A stretch of 64,000 nt of DNA, taken from assembly GCA_030549175.1 (NCBI GenBank), contig JAUKUA010000002.1, forward strand, positions 6,510,001 to 6,574,000, given 5' to 3'. Positions 43,993 to 55,781 of the stretch are shown here, one piece after another (within the stretch, counting starts at the first letter, position 1; every line of letters begins with the position of its first letter). Both the position numbers and the translations under genes were made by a program. The notes under the pieces are model-generated. The model was not told where the DNA came from. It saw only the letters and a program-made list of their open reading frames with translations, and did no database searches. The stretch is from Lasiosphaeris hirsuta (lineage: Eukaryota > Ascomycota > Sordariomycetes > Sordariales > Lasiosphaeriaceae).

Positions 43993-46900
43993 TCACAACC
44001 TCATTCCACCAACCCCTCCCCCCAAAGCTTCAATCTCGGCTGCATGCCTCACGCCCTGCGCTGATTCGTGGTGCTGCCCTCCGACCGGAGCATTACACTC
44101 GGGACACCGAGCCAATTCCATCGGCATCCCGCATTCGCCGACAGTGAACGGGTGGCCATTTTGGCACATGTACCAGTGCCCCGTCCTCAAAAACTCACTT
44201 TGCATCGCCTTGTAGACATCCTGGATTTCCTCCGTCGACACCTCGCGATAGACCACACCGTTATCGACCATCAGCTCGACAGCATCGAGCTCCTTCCTCA
44301 AGATGACGGTGGACGGGTACTCATTCATCAGCGTGCGGGCTTCCTCAATATGCCACAGAGCGGATAGCGCCGGAGATTCCAGTACAGGGTCTTGGGTCTG
44401 GGAGACTTTTGTGGATTAGGTTCGCGGCTGCCTTTCTCCAGAAGCGCCTTTGCCAAAGCATCGGGAAAACAAGAAAAAGTAGGCGGCAAAAATGTGCGCC
44501 TGTACTTCTTCTCGCGGGTGTTTAGTGTTTCGAGCGAGGTCGACAAGTTGCGTGCGATCCTTGGTGTAAATCAACCAATCCACGGTGGCCTTTTCCTTGC
44601 CCGATGCTGGTCTCCTATCCTCTGAGTAGAGTTTGACAAAGTCGGAGATGACTACTATTTCGCACTTTGCGAGCAGCAAAGCCGCAAGCAACTGACCCTT
44701 GACTTGGATGGCTGCTTCGTCGTACAAGAACTCCTGCTTGGTTGTACCTTGGCGATTGGCATGCTTGACAAGGTCGGAAACTCGCTGGAATGGCTGTCCC
44801 TCTTTTTGGACCATCTTCCCAAACTGGCTGATATCGCTCCACAAAATGATGAGGCTGCTGTACCGCTCGTCATCACCCACCGATTGCTGGAGCTGGCGGA
44901 GTTGCCTGAGCCTTGGCGTAAGATATGACAATGTCGCGAGTGGGTTACCACTGGGGGGGATCTGGCCAGGGAATCGTCGAGGGCGAGGATATTGCTCGAG
45001 CTTCCTTTGCTCCTTGACCATTTTCTCCACAAGACGAAGGTATTCGCCGTTTGACCAAGCAATGAACTTCTTTGTGGATTCGTCCAGCAACACCCGACGA
45101 ACAATTCGGCCATACCTGGGGACGCTTCGGAGCGAACCGCGGCAGGTCGGACAGGTCTTGACGCCGGAGCCACTTGAAAAGGGATAGGGAGCTCCGCAAA
45201 CCCTCACTGGAAGACCATCTTCATTCAGATGGTATTACCCTGCCATATCCATCTGGCCATCCATGGATGACACGGTCAGAAAGTGGCCACAGTCGGGAAA
45301 GACACATGGTTCTTCATCCAAGTCAATCTCGTGGTACTCCCTCATCTCAAGAAAGTCGACACATCTGGACATGATGTTGTCAAGTCCACACTGCTGGCAG
45401 TAAATCGCGTCCGGGCAGGACTCGCCGCAAAGGGAAGGGCCTGTTTGAACTTCACGTCAGCAGTTGTATACTCGAGGTTGCTCATTATAGACTCCTACTA
45501 AGGGGCCGGAGACTGGGCCACTTGTACGAACGGTAGCGCACTCACATTGATGACCACAGCTCAGCAGCTGGTCGCAACGCTTGTTGCAAGGTACCCAGTT
45601 ACACGGTGCAGCGCAAGGCATTGTACACACGGTATGAGCGCAGCTTGACTGGCACGTCGGCTCCGCACAAGGAGCACAAGGCTCATGGCATTTCTTGCTA
45701 CACTTTGAATGACTGCAGCGGACGTCGCACGGCTCATTGCAAGGGCCGCACTCGGTCCCGTCATGGCATGGCTTGCCGCATGTATGTCGACAGGACGAAT
45801 AGCTTCGGCCGCAGCTCACCGTGCAGGTGCCGTGGTTCTCTGCGGTAACTTGACGTCTTTCCGTTCGTTGCAACGGAAGCAAGACTTTGGACATGTATGG
45901 CCACATGCCTTATTGACTTTTCCACACTGAGCAACGCAGCGATACTCCACATCGTTGACATGCTGGCAACACGGCACTGTCACTGTATGGTCGCAGCCGG
46001 GGACGGTACGTGTGACCTGTGCCTGGCAGCGAATTGAGGCAGGGTCTTGTGCTTCCCAACAGTAGGCTGAGGAGACGCGATGGCCACACGGGAGGTCAAT
46101 CTCAAGGTTCGCCAGCCGCACGATACATTTGTAATGGCAGGTATCACCGCATCGAAGCAGACAAGGATGATCACAGCCATTCTTGTAACGGGGGCAGTCC
46201 GCTAAACACTTGACGGCATTGTGTAAAACGTCTGAATGACACCTGCCGGTGCAGGAGTGGCCACAGTCGAGTCTCTTCTCGCACGGCAAAATGCAGCCGC
46301 TCTCTAGGGCGTACGTCGCAAAACGGTCAGGCTGGGAAACAAGGAGCGGGGTGTTTGGGTGCCGTGGGCACTCGAGCTCAAAGCTTACGCCGAAATTCCC
46401 ACCAGCCTTGAGCATGTCAATGACATCAGCCCACATTGGAACGCCCATGCAGGTTTCCGAGTTGCCAATAATGTACATCCCGTGCTGGGCGCGGGACAGA
46501 AGAACATTGATTCGGTTCGAAGTGCGCAGAAACCCGCAATTTTTCTGCGGATTGTTGCGAACAAGGCACATGATGACAACCTTGGCTTCTTCCCCTTGGA
46601 AGTTGTCTACCGTTGCCAGTCGGATGCTCTTGAGGAGGGTTGTTTTGCCGACTTGGGGTTTGGGCCATTTTTCTCGAGCTTCTTTAGAGATATCGGCTTC
46701 GAGAGCCTCAATCTCTGAGAGGTCGCGATCGTTTAGACAGATTTCGAAGGCGCTCTCCATTTTCTGGCGGATTCTCTGCAGTTGGCCAAGATAGGGCGTG
46801 ATGAAGGCAGTGTCTGACTGGGAATATATGCCCTGCCTCACAAGATGAGACACCAGGGCCGCAGTCATGTCGACCTCAAACTCATTCGTATGTCGAGGTG

Positions 46901-49813
46901 TTAAGGGGATCGTGACCGGCAGCGCCCGTTTCCAGCTGGTCGTGGTGGAGATCAACATCTCGGCGCAGGCTTTTTCGCACCTCTCCAAGGTCAATGTACT
47001 GTTGGTGCAAGTCGAGTATCTCTCCGATCAGCAAGTCTTTACTGCCCCTAAGCCAAGACTGGTGCAGCAGACGACGCTCGTTGCGCCTCATTCTCCAAAC
47101 CGAAACTCCCTCCGACTCCAAAGACTCGATCGATCGAGAGACTGTGATAGACTCAGAATATCCCCCCGAGAACCATCTGTCAATGACATTTTCAGGGTGG
47201 TGTCGTACAACCTGCCATTCTACCTCAACCGCAAACATCTCTTGGTGAATCCTAGGGTGTTTTCGTTCCAGGGAAGTTTCGATGATCTGCCATGATTCCG
47301 CATCATCAAGCTGTTCAAGCAGGGTCCCGGCATGTTGAACGAGGGAATACAGGGCATAATCCACTGAGGCAAGCTCTGACCGCTCTCCCCTCCCCAAATC
47401 CATTTCCCTAACAACGGTTTTCAGATTCAGATCCTGGAGCCTTTCGGATTTTGACCGGGAGCCGATTCGAATGACAATTTGAATCCCGTCGTCAAGGAGA
47501 TGCTCCAACAGTTGATCTAGGGCATGGTTGGTGTAGTAAACACAAAGAATGGGCCCCAGCTCAGCCTCCCTCCTGTTGTCCAACAACACCTTGATGATCT
47601 TTTCTCCGGTATAGCTCTTCCCAGTTCCAGGCGGGCCTTGGATGAGGGACAATTCCCGTGATAGGGTATTAAGGAGAGCAGAAGATTGAGTTGGGTCGAG
47701 GGTCGATCGAGACGCGATCTCCTCAAGGGCGGGGAGGTTCTGGGGGGAGACGGCGAGTCCCGCGTTCCAATCAACGTCTTCGTCGCTGTCTTTGTCGTTG
47801 TCTCTGTCGTTGAGGAGAGAGTCAAGTTTTCACACAAAGTCTGGATCCCTCGCATACCGAGGGGGGTTCATCTGCAGATCTGCAGGGGACTGGGAGTCAC
47901 CCAATGGTGCCAGAAGCTCACTGAATGGGACATTAGGTTTCTTGTACATTTCCTTCAGGGCGACGAGAGTGTCCTTGAAAGAAGCAAGAAGGACACCTGG
48001 GAATTCAACCAGATATCGGCGCAGTGATCGTCCCTCAGGTTTGTACCAACGAAGTGCTTGGGCGACCTCCTCTTCCCTTGGATCCACAAGGTGAAGTCTC
48101 ACAAACAGATATTCCTCGTCCTCTGAAAGCGTAAAAATCTTTTCTGCCGCTTTTACGGTCATGTCGGCGTTCCTCCCCGGGTGGCGACCTGGTTTGGCGT
48201 CATCTTTGTGTCGCATCGTGAAGACGGAAACGACGCAGAACAGGACCGAGCCACCGGCGTCCAACACGCACACCAGCGAACCCGCCTGCAACCTTTTGGA
48301 TCTCATCCACCATTCTCTTCGCTTCCCCACGCTATGCAGCTTTTGCACCGAGGTTAGTTGGTCGCACCGGATTACCAGCTCCAAGCCGGCGTTCTTGTCA
48401 AAGTCGATTTTGACGGGAACTGGGGACTCGTATCTATAAGTGTGTGCACCATTCTTGGACTGGTGCTGGAGAACTTGGCGCTGCTCCTGAATCGACCCGA
48501 GTGTCTCGCGCACTGCGTCGCGGAGCTGACCTACGGTGTCTTCTCGGAGCAAACGGAACTCTCTGTCCAGGCGGCCCTGAATTCCCTGAATGTGCCACTG
48601 CGAAGGGTCAGTGGTCGGGAGGTACTCTGCCCTCGGTGACATGATCTCTTCGTGGGTCGGTAGAATCTTGATGTCGGAAATCTCGGCAAAGTCGTTGTCG
48701 TGGCGTCTGCCATCTGGGGACAACTGTCCAGGCAGATCCCGTCTTAGCACAAACTGCTCCCTTGTGACGACGGGGGCTTGGGCCTGTGCTTAGAGAAGTG
48801 CAATATCCTGGCCGACTTTGAGCCGTTGTCGGATGTATTCGAGGCTTGTAGCCGAGAAAAGTCCGACACCAATTCCTCCTGGGGGGGCTCTTCCAGGAGT
48901 CGTCCGAAATCGTCGGCCAGGCGTGAGACCGTCTCGTTGACGATGCTGGTAGTGTTGCAATCCAGGATTTTGGACAAGACGGCGAGAGACAGCTGGATTG
49001 CCGACATTCTCGACATGGCTGTCGCGGATCGGGACCAGCTTTCAATGAGCTTCATGACGAAGCCAAAGGCCCTTGTCATTCGATCGCCGCTTACTCCGTA
49101 CAGAAAGTTGAACAAGACAGCAACTTGCTATTCCAAGACGGTGCTGTCGACAATGCGTTGGTGGGTCAGAAGCTCAAAGAGCGGCTTGACCTCAGTTGTC
49201 CACAGGGTGATGCTGACGCCCGGGGCGTCGTCGCCTTGGAATGCGGGAATGTGTCGATCGGTAATTTCTTTGATGAAGTTCAGGCCCTCGTCCTTGGAAA
49301 ATTGCTTGATGGCTTCCTGGGCAGGACCAACGTCGCCATCCATCAGCTCCAATCCCAGTACCAGGAAGCTGCGGACCTGGTCGGAAGACGCTCGGGGGAC
49401 CAATGCTACCTGGTTGGGAGGCTGCCTCCACTCTCGCAGCTTTCCACCGTTGGCTTGCTGAGGCGGCCGGAACCTCCCCTCCCTGGGCTGGTAGAAGAGG
49501 GCAGCCTCAGGAGAGCTAGGACGCTGCGACCCAAGCGAGCCAACAAAACCTCCCCGTCGCCAGGATCGCTCTCCACATCCTCGGGTAGCCATCCCGCCTG
49601 TTTCGTGGCTTGCTGGCTCTTCATGGGAAAATCGACAACTGCTGCCGAATCTGCAGCTGCCTCGTTGATAATGATAACATGGGTTGCGTGGCTCTGCTGC
49701 AGCCGGCCGGCCACCACGAGCGCGCCAGCCACCGCCGAAGCTGTAATGGGCAATCAGCTTGGACACAGCTTCAAGTAGGATGGGCCTGCGGAAACGCACA
49801 CTGAGCTATCCAT
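43993..49813 (-). pseudogene. NFX1-type zinc-finger helicase (ZNFX1-like) pseudogene
   Basis: Probable start at 49813; a 59-nt intron (49741-49799) links MDSSV to FGGGWRARGG and the CCCH finger CYHYQRGSCRFGSSCRFSH. Then follow the conserved N-terminal region, RHDNDFAEISDIKILPT, the Walker A QGPPGTGKSYTGEK (about 47610), CVYYTNHALDQLLEHL, the helicase C-half (SIRLATVDNFQGEEAKVVIM, SRAQHGMYIIGN), a long array of NFX1-type Cys/His fingers, and the C-terminal domain with GHWYMCQNGHPFTVGECGMP. Breaks: in-frame TAG at 49128-49130, TGA at 47830-47832, TAA at 45235-45237 and 44416-44418; frame changes near 48770, 46895 and 45865; loss of about 150 residues near 46960 that should hold the DExx box and motif III. 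An intron 45441-45545 is still intact. Known: relatives act in RNA-based silencing and innate defence. Confidence 0.88.
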
Positions 49814-51185
49814 CTTGGGCTGGTAATCGTTGAGAGATGTGATAGCTTGGCTATGTTCTACTTGCCCCGAGCTGGGACGAGACGCAAGACTGTTGAGTGG
49901 GAGGATCAGGAAGCCAAGAACTAGTCAAGGATAGAAGAGGTTGAAGACTCCGAAGGAGGTAAGGAGGCGACGATAAGCAAGGGATAGGGGAAAAGGAATG
50001 GGTTTTGAATTGGGTAAATCTGATCCGTGTTGAAGCGCTGGAACTTTCTCAATTTGTTCAAGGACGAACGTCTGGGTTGACCAGATCAAAGGATTTGTTT
50101 GCCCTGCGGATATAGCAACGATGAAATAGGAAGGTGGAGGTATCAAGTTAGGTAGACACCCAGGCAGCGTGGGTGCCTGAGTGGACGAACAGAGAGGAGA
50201 CCAACAATGAGTGTGCGTGTACGACGTGAGTGTAGGCCTCATTGCATGAGCCACCAGGTTGAGCTCCAACGAGCGCCTTTTGCAAAACACGGCACGCGGC
50301 AAAAATGCGGATGCCCGCTAAATTCGAGACAAGTGTCATGCAGGCATGACTCAACTTGTCGATTACCTATCATTGATCTTGCTTTGGCTTTGGACTCCTC
50401 AGGCCTGGCCACAGTACAGAAAATGCCCATGGCTGCATTCCCCCACTGCACCGACTCAATAGGGGAAGAAGCACTCGGAATATCAATGTACCCCTTTTAA
50501 CGGGAACAATCATTTCCCAAACTCGTGGGGACCACGCCACAAGCTGGCAAATCTCTCCCTCGTCTATCTCTCCCTCGGCTGTTCAGGCACAGCTAATGTT
50601 GCACAAACCGTGCCGAACTCAGGTTCCATCATGAACGACCAATACACACAAATTTTGGCCAAGGTGCACCCTTAACCTCACTCAACCTTCTGTCCACCTT
50701 GGATCGGGCACAACCCCGCACTTCCACAGCTCATTCAAATCTCGCCAGTTTCTTCTTTTGCATTGGTATTGCTTGTCCTTCTCGAAATGCATCATATATG
50801 ACCCAAGTCCACCCACATCGAAACATAGAGTCTATGGATTGGGGGGGGGGGGGGGGGGCTGTGGGCAAACAGCACTCAATTCGATTGCCAGGAACTTCCC
50901 TGCAACGCAACGGCTAACAACGGCCTCAACAAGAAAAACGGCATCTTGCGTTAGCAGTACCATACAAGACTTCAGCCAACAACTGGATAGTCAAACCATG
51001 TAATTGAGCAATCGGAGGAGTCCCAGAGAGCCATTTTAAGGTGGGAAAATCCATGGGCTTGACTCCTTCTCCTGGATAGTAACATTATACGAGTTTCCAT
51101 CAAGTCAATTGATGTCCTATCACTTTGAGTGCATTTCGCCGTAAAAACAACTTTCTTCCGCAAATAGATAGATCCTGACCTCACA
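49814..51185. other. Intergenic, nothing recognised
   Basis: No gene seen. A G17 run lies at about 50842-50858. Confidence 0.5.
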
Positions 51186-52488
51186 ATGGCTTCCAACAAC
51201 ACAGGTTCCTCTGGCAGCAGCCCTCTTGGGATCGCCAAACCGTCAATCAGCACGAACCACAGCAAACGGACGTTCAGCCAGCTCAAGCCACATCGTGGTG
51301 CCCGGCAGGGGCAAGCAAACAACGTCGGCAGTTCCCCGCAATTATTGCAGGGGGCGTCAAATGCAGCAGCTGTCAGCACGAACGCCGACCCTGTTCCGTC
51401 TGACAACATGACTTTGCTAACAAGTCTGCCAAGAACTTTGCGCTGTCCGGGGATATAGAGGCTAACAGCGCCAATAGAGCTCAGATTACCAAATCACCCT
51501 ACAGGGCAAATACCTGGGCAGACAAGGTCCGGCTTTTCTGCGCAGGGGAAACCAGCCAGCTCCTAAGCAAGTATATAGATAGTATCCCGACTGTGGTTGA
51601 TGGTGAGGTGACGTTCAAAGTGGATATCGTTCCCAACGTCTTTAGTCGTTCTACCATCCATGTGATGATAACAATATTTGCTTTGCCCATAAAGACATCA
51701 AATAACCCACATAGCATTTGCAGCGAGCCAGAGATATTTGGTGTTTTATTTGCCGTATTTACCAACATGTTCTTCGGCGGTAACGTCGCAAGTCCCTTCC
51801 AGCTTCGCAGACAGCCTAGAAGTTGGTAGAGCGGCTCGCTTTTCTTATTGTTGCCAAGTCAAAGGGCGGCAAACTATACGAGATGGCAAAGAAAATTAAC
51901 AACGCTATTAACTCTAATGGCACGGCCGAGCCATTGCTGCCTAGCTTGCTAAGCTCATTGAGCATATTGTTGCGCAGAACGGGCTCTGTTGAGGAGGCTG
52001 TATATGGGTCGCTCTTACAAAAAGTGTATGCTGGCGTTGCAAATCAGACGTAACTGCTATCGCAGTATTTAGATTACTATCTAGGAATCGGAGCGAGCGA
52101 TATTCCCAAACTGTATCGACTTGCTAATCTCAATAAAGATGAGGCTAACGATACCTTAATGAAGTAGCGAGTTTTTTCCCCCCGGTTCCACTCTAATGCG
52201 GTGCTCTTGGCTAATCTACCCCGGCATGCTTGAAGGCTCTCGCATCCGAGGGGCCGTTGCTCTATACAGGGACCTCGCCACTGATCAGACCATTACTGAC
52301 TATGCTCCATGCAAGCCTGATCCTAGGGATCTGACGTTCTTCAACCCAATTCCAGTCGAAAACTCCGAACCCAAGACGTTCACCCTTAAAAGCAGGCACC
52401 CATATCTTCGTTGACCTCACCTCGGCCTCGTATGATCCCGCCGCGTTTGCGGACCTTAACACTGTCAAGCTGGACCGCCCATTGAAAA
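51186..52488 (+). pseudogene. Unrecognised decayed ORF, possibly virus-derived
   Basis: Successive plus frames form what looks like one broken protein of about 420-430 residues. The first part (51186-51410) is Ser/Asn/Ala/Gln-rich. A shift near 51410 opens the frame with TWADKVRLFCAGETSQLL, VTFKVDIVPNVF and IFGVLFAVFTNMFFGGN. A shift near 51815 leads to VERLAFLIVAKSKGG and GSVEEAVYGSLLQKVY, then a TAA at about 52051 and a TAG at about 52166. The last parts read MLEGSRIRGAVALYRDLAT and, in another frame, VDLTSASYDPAAFADLN. Composition is more AT-rich than in neighbouring host genes. I do not recognise the family; a disordered N-terminus followed by compact hydrophobic helices would suit a capsid or nucleoprotein, but this is a guess. 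Confidence 0.4.
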
Positions 52489-52545
52489 AGAGCGCGTAAC
52501 GCCATACCGTAGAGAATGTTACAATCTACCATACATAGTCCCCAT
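52489..52545 (+). repeat. Left terminal inverted repeat of the Tc1-like element
   Basis: Pairs with 54325-54380 in inverted orientation with a few differences (for example GCCATACCG against GCCGTACCG). Confidence 0.88.
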
Positions 52546-52734
52546 ACATAATCCGACAACATGCAGGCCTAACCCTAAAAACGGCAGAAAAGGTACATCC
52601 AGAAAACTGCCCTGTCAGCAGCCACGCACACAAGCCAACCACTCAAGCGGTTGACAAAATAAAAGGCACTCATTACTTAATGACTACCTGCTCACAGGGC
52701 GAATTTCTATACAAATACAGGTATCTACCAAGTA

Positions 52735-53943
52735 CTACCACCCAGTCATTTGACCCTCCCCCACTAACACATCTTGCATCCTCCTTACCATAGAATCCAC
52801 ATACCCATTAATCTTCACCTGACTAATTCGCCTCCATCCTTCTAATACCAACTCCTTAATATCAGATCCAATTCGACGATTTACACGGATATACTGCTTC
52901 ACAGCCCTCCAACAATTCTCAATCGGCGATAAGTCAGGAGAACCGAGAGTATTGAAGTAATGCTTCAATCCATGAGTTTCCTTCCACTCCTTCACGATAT
53001 TCTTTCGCTTAGAATTTCCGCCTCCATGCCCTGAATCCCCATCTTCTTCTAGCACAAAAACATCTCTACGGGAAATCCAAGGACCAACAACCTTTTCTAG
53101 AACCTCATCACGATAGATTTGTAAGCTCATCTTTCCGTTCGTGTTTGTTGGAACTTGGTAAAAATGGATTTCCGATTTAAAATCCCATCCAACAGCAGCC
53201 CACACATGGTATCGACTGATTTTCGTTCCTTTTGGAGGTTCCTCAGGGTGGTAAATACAATCAGGACAATACCGTTCACCGGGTTTCCTAATGATCTGAA
53301 TCTTTCCTTCAGAAAATAATCCAAAATGGTATTCATCTGACCAACGGATATCATGCCAATTTTCCGGGCGAGGGCGAAATTGAAGGGCGAGTTTAGCGCC
53401 TTGAACCCGTCTTTTTACGTTTGATGGCGATACGAATCCTTTTTCGCAGGCGATACATTTTCGGTAGTTTAAAGTCCCCATCGCTCGTTCGATTGTACGG
53501 GAAGAAAGAACGCCGGTAATCCCTGAGGAGATACCTGCTTCCAAGGCAAGACCTTGCCAACTGAGAGATCGGCCTTGAAAACCGAATTGCCAGAGAACAC
53601 TCTCCATTGCTAGTAAATCGGCTGGCGAAAGGAGCTTTTTCCGTCCCCGTATTTCCACCTCGAGATGCCTTCGTTCGCGACCATCGTGAAGGATTTGCCA
53701 GCCACGGCGCTCACTAACCCCAAAATGGCGAAAAATTTCAGTTTTAAAGATAGGAGGTAGTGGTAGTACCTTATGGCTATCCAGAAAAGCAACTGTACCA
53801 AGAATCTGTGACTTTTTAGGTGTGGGATGGTGATGATCGCCAACAGCTATCTTGTAATGGTAGTGGTGTTGATACAGTGTTGCGGCTGGCGGTGTGTGGA
53901 GTGATGAGTGGAGTGATGGAAAATGGTAGAATTGTTAGTGCAT
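52735..53943 (-). pseudogene. Tc1-like transposase
   Basis: Frame with an N-terminal helix-turn-helix region (FRHFGVSERRGWQILHDG), a second helical part (SWQGLALEAGI, RTIERAM), and a DDE/D-type catalytic domain: IRWSDEYHFGLF with the first Asp, VFVLEEDGDSGHG with the second, and SPDLSPIENCWRAVK with the third acidic residue. This is the Tc1/mariner superfamily arrangement. The frame matches the family from codon 1, but the only in-frame ATG at the proper place (53941-53943) is followed by TAA as codon 3 (53935-53937); no other ATG occurs before the catalytic region. So the catalytic part is whole but translation would have to start internally. Likely inactive. Confidence 0.8.
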
Positions 53944-54324
53944 GTGTTAGCGCAGTGACTTGCCAAGACCAATTTGGAGTGTCTTTTATTTTGTCAACCG
54001 CTTGCCACTGTAATAAGGCCCGCACGCTTATAGCCCAGCACTTGCAAGGCTGGCCTGCAATTCAATTATCCACTATTTGAAAGGTCGGCAGGGGTGCCAG
54101 AGATGGCAGATGAGGATAGTTATCGTGTTAATAGGCATTTTATCATGGATTTGAGAAATTTGAGCGATTTAAATCGCTGCGATAGTGTTGAACTGACTGT
54201 TCAATTGAATGCAATTGACTGCGATAGAGTGCGACCGCTGCGAGGTGTGCGACCGTGTATGTGTGCAGCCAATGGCAGCCCTGCAGCGGTGTTGCTCAAA
54301 GGCGGTGTGTGAAGAAAGTGGGTA

Positions 54325-54380
54325 TGGAGGATGTATACGGTAGGTTGTAACATTCTCTACGGTACGGCGTTACGCGCTCT
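54325..54380 (-). repeat. Right terminal inverted repeat of the Tc1-like element
   Basis: Reverse complement of the left end with a few mismatches; flanked by TA at 54381-54382. Confidence 0.88.
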
Positions 54381-54680
54381 TATTTAAACTTCGAGAAGAA
54401 TTCCCAGGTATACTTTGGGTACTGAGTAGAATAATAGTCTCATACTCTCATAACCCCTCTCCTTTCAAAGCTACCTGCCTGTCACTAGACTCACCGCGTT
54501 ACCAAATCCCTAGAAACATGCCCTCCTTGTACCTTGCCTAACTCTATCTACTGAAAGGTCTGAATCTGAAGGCAATCGATGCAATGAAAGACTTACTCCC
54601 CCGCCCAAGCTTCTTTTCGAAGGGTAAGAGCTCCCTCACCCTTAAATCCGGTATTCTTGTCCCTTCTGCTTGTCACCAAC

Positions 54681-55781
54681 CTAAATGTCGTCAAGTAGAT
54701 CCGCCTGGTAGGCTACCGGACCAGATGATGGTATCGATGCGTGTACCGCATTGTGAGTGTCCACGCTCGGTTGCGATGCGTCTTCGACCCAGGACGGTGT
54801 CTGGTCGACGAGGAATGCTTCGGCCTCGGTCACCCGCCATGTGGGGACTGGGGTTATGGGGGGATCGAAAAAGCCAAGAGACGTCAGCCACGTTGAATCA
54901 CTCGCGCCGCTTTCGCCAAAAATATTGGTATCCCTGTTTATGCTAGACTCGGGTTCTGAAAAGGGCCTTGGCGTTCCCAGGGTTGTTCGTGTTCCAGTTC
55001 TAGTTCCAGCTCTACCTCCAACTCCATCTCCACCACCAACACCTCCCTCAGCCACTGCAGCGTCCAAGTTGGTGCTGCCAAGGTTAGAGTCGCCGTAGCC
55101 AGAATCCGACAATATCTCGGCCTCGATGAGGCCGAGGAAGGACTTCACAACGCAGTCGACGACTCCGTCGTTCTGGTAGGCTTGGGGTAGGATTTCCGCT
55201 TTCCGGTCCTTCCAGATATTCAGTAGTCGGCGCCCCGGGTTTTCCCAGACGCTGTTAAGGTGTACCGACTTTGGCCGCCGCTCGCCTGGAAACAAAATGT
55301 CCCACATGCAGTACCACTGGTCTTCGACCGATTTCCCTCGATTGATGGTTTTATTGAGCTTCTCGATCTGCGCACCCGAAATCCCCTGGAACGGCGCGGT
55401 GTTCTTGACGTCGCACAGGGAATGGCCTCGGAGATGCTCGGCCCTCGACTCAGGCGTAGGAAAGGTGATGAAGCAGCGGTCGCAGTAAAACTCTGGTGAT
55501 CGGTGCTTCCTTTGGATGTGCTGCTTGACGTCCTTTACCCGCCGTAGTAGAAACGGGCGGCAGTCGTGGTACTTCCGAGGGTCTAGCTTGTAAAACGGAC
55601 AGGCCAAGATAGTATTACGTGGTTCGCTCTCCGTCACCCGTCTGATTGATCTTCGCGCCGCTGGCGGGTCGGGTTCTGGCGCAGTTACCCCTGATACCAG
55701 GGTTTGAAAACCTCGGGCTTGCCAATCGTCGCTGCTTGTATCCATGCTGCTAGGGAATTGATTTGCGATTGTGCTGTTCAA
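54681..55781 (-). CDS. C2H2-type zinc-finger protein
   Basis: Single exon of 366 residues. The fungal double-finger signature is present: ACPFYKLDPRKYHDCRPF, then VKDVKQHIQRKH, then FYCDRCFITFPTPESRAEHLRGH. A helical region (EKLNKTINRGKSVEDQWYCM, FPGERRPKSVHL) follows, as in other fungal proteins of this group, and the C-terminus is rich in Gly/Ser/Thr with possible phosphorylation sites. DNA or RNA binding is inferred; targets are unknown. It is intact despite lying next to a transposon. Many fungal genomes hold large families of these proteins near HET or NLR genes. Confidence 0.85.
   Translation of the reverse strand: MNSTIANQFPSSMDTSSDDWQARGFQTLVSGVTAPEPDPPAARRSIRRVTESEPRNTILACPFYKLDPRKYHDCRPFLLRRVKDVKQHIQRKHRSPEFYCDRCFITFPTPESRAEHLRGHSLCDVKNTAPFQGISGAQIEKLNKTINRGKSVEDQWYCMWDILFPGERRPKSVHLNSVWENPGRRLLNIWKDRKAEILPQAYQNDGVVDCVVKSFLGLIEAEILSDSGYGDSNLGSTNLDAAVAEGGVGGGDGVGGRAGTRTGTRTTLGTPRPFSEPESSINRDTNIFGESGASDSTWLTSLGFFDPPITPVPTWRVTEAEAFLVDQTPSWVEDASQPSVDTHNAVHASIPSSGPVAYQADLLDDI

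Larger units (their letters stand above)
52489..54380 (-). mobile_element. Tc1-like DNA transposon with terminal inverted repeats
   Basis: Ends at about 52489 and 54380 carry inverted repeats of roughly 55 bp; the outer 30 or so match almost perfectly (AGAGCGCGTAACGCC, then CCGTAGAGAATGTTACAA). A TA lies at the right boundary; the left shows AA, which could be a mutated target duplication. The element carries one transposase ORF on the minus strand (52735-53943) and a long non-coding right region. It inserted at the 3' end of the decayed ORF. Confidence 0.88.
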
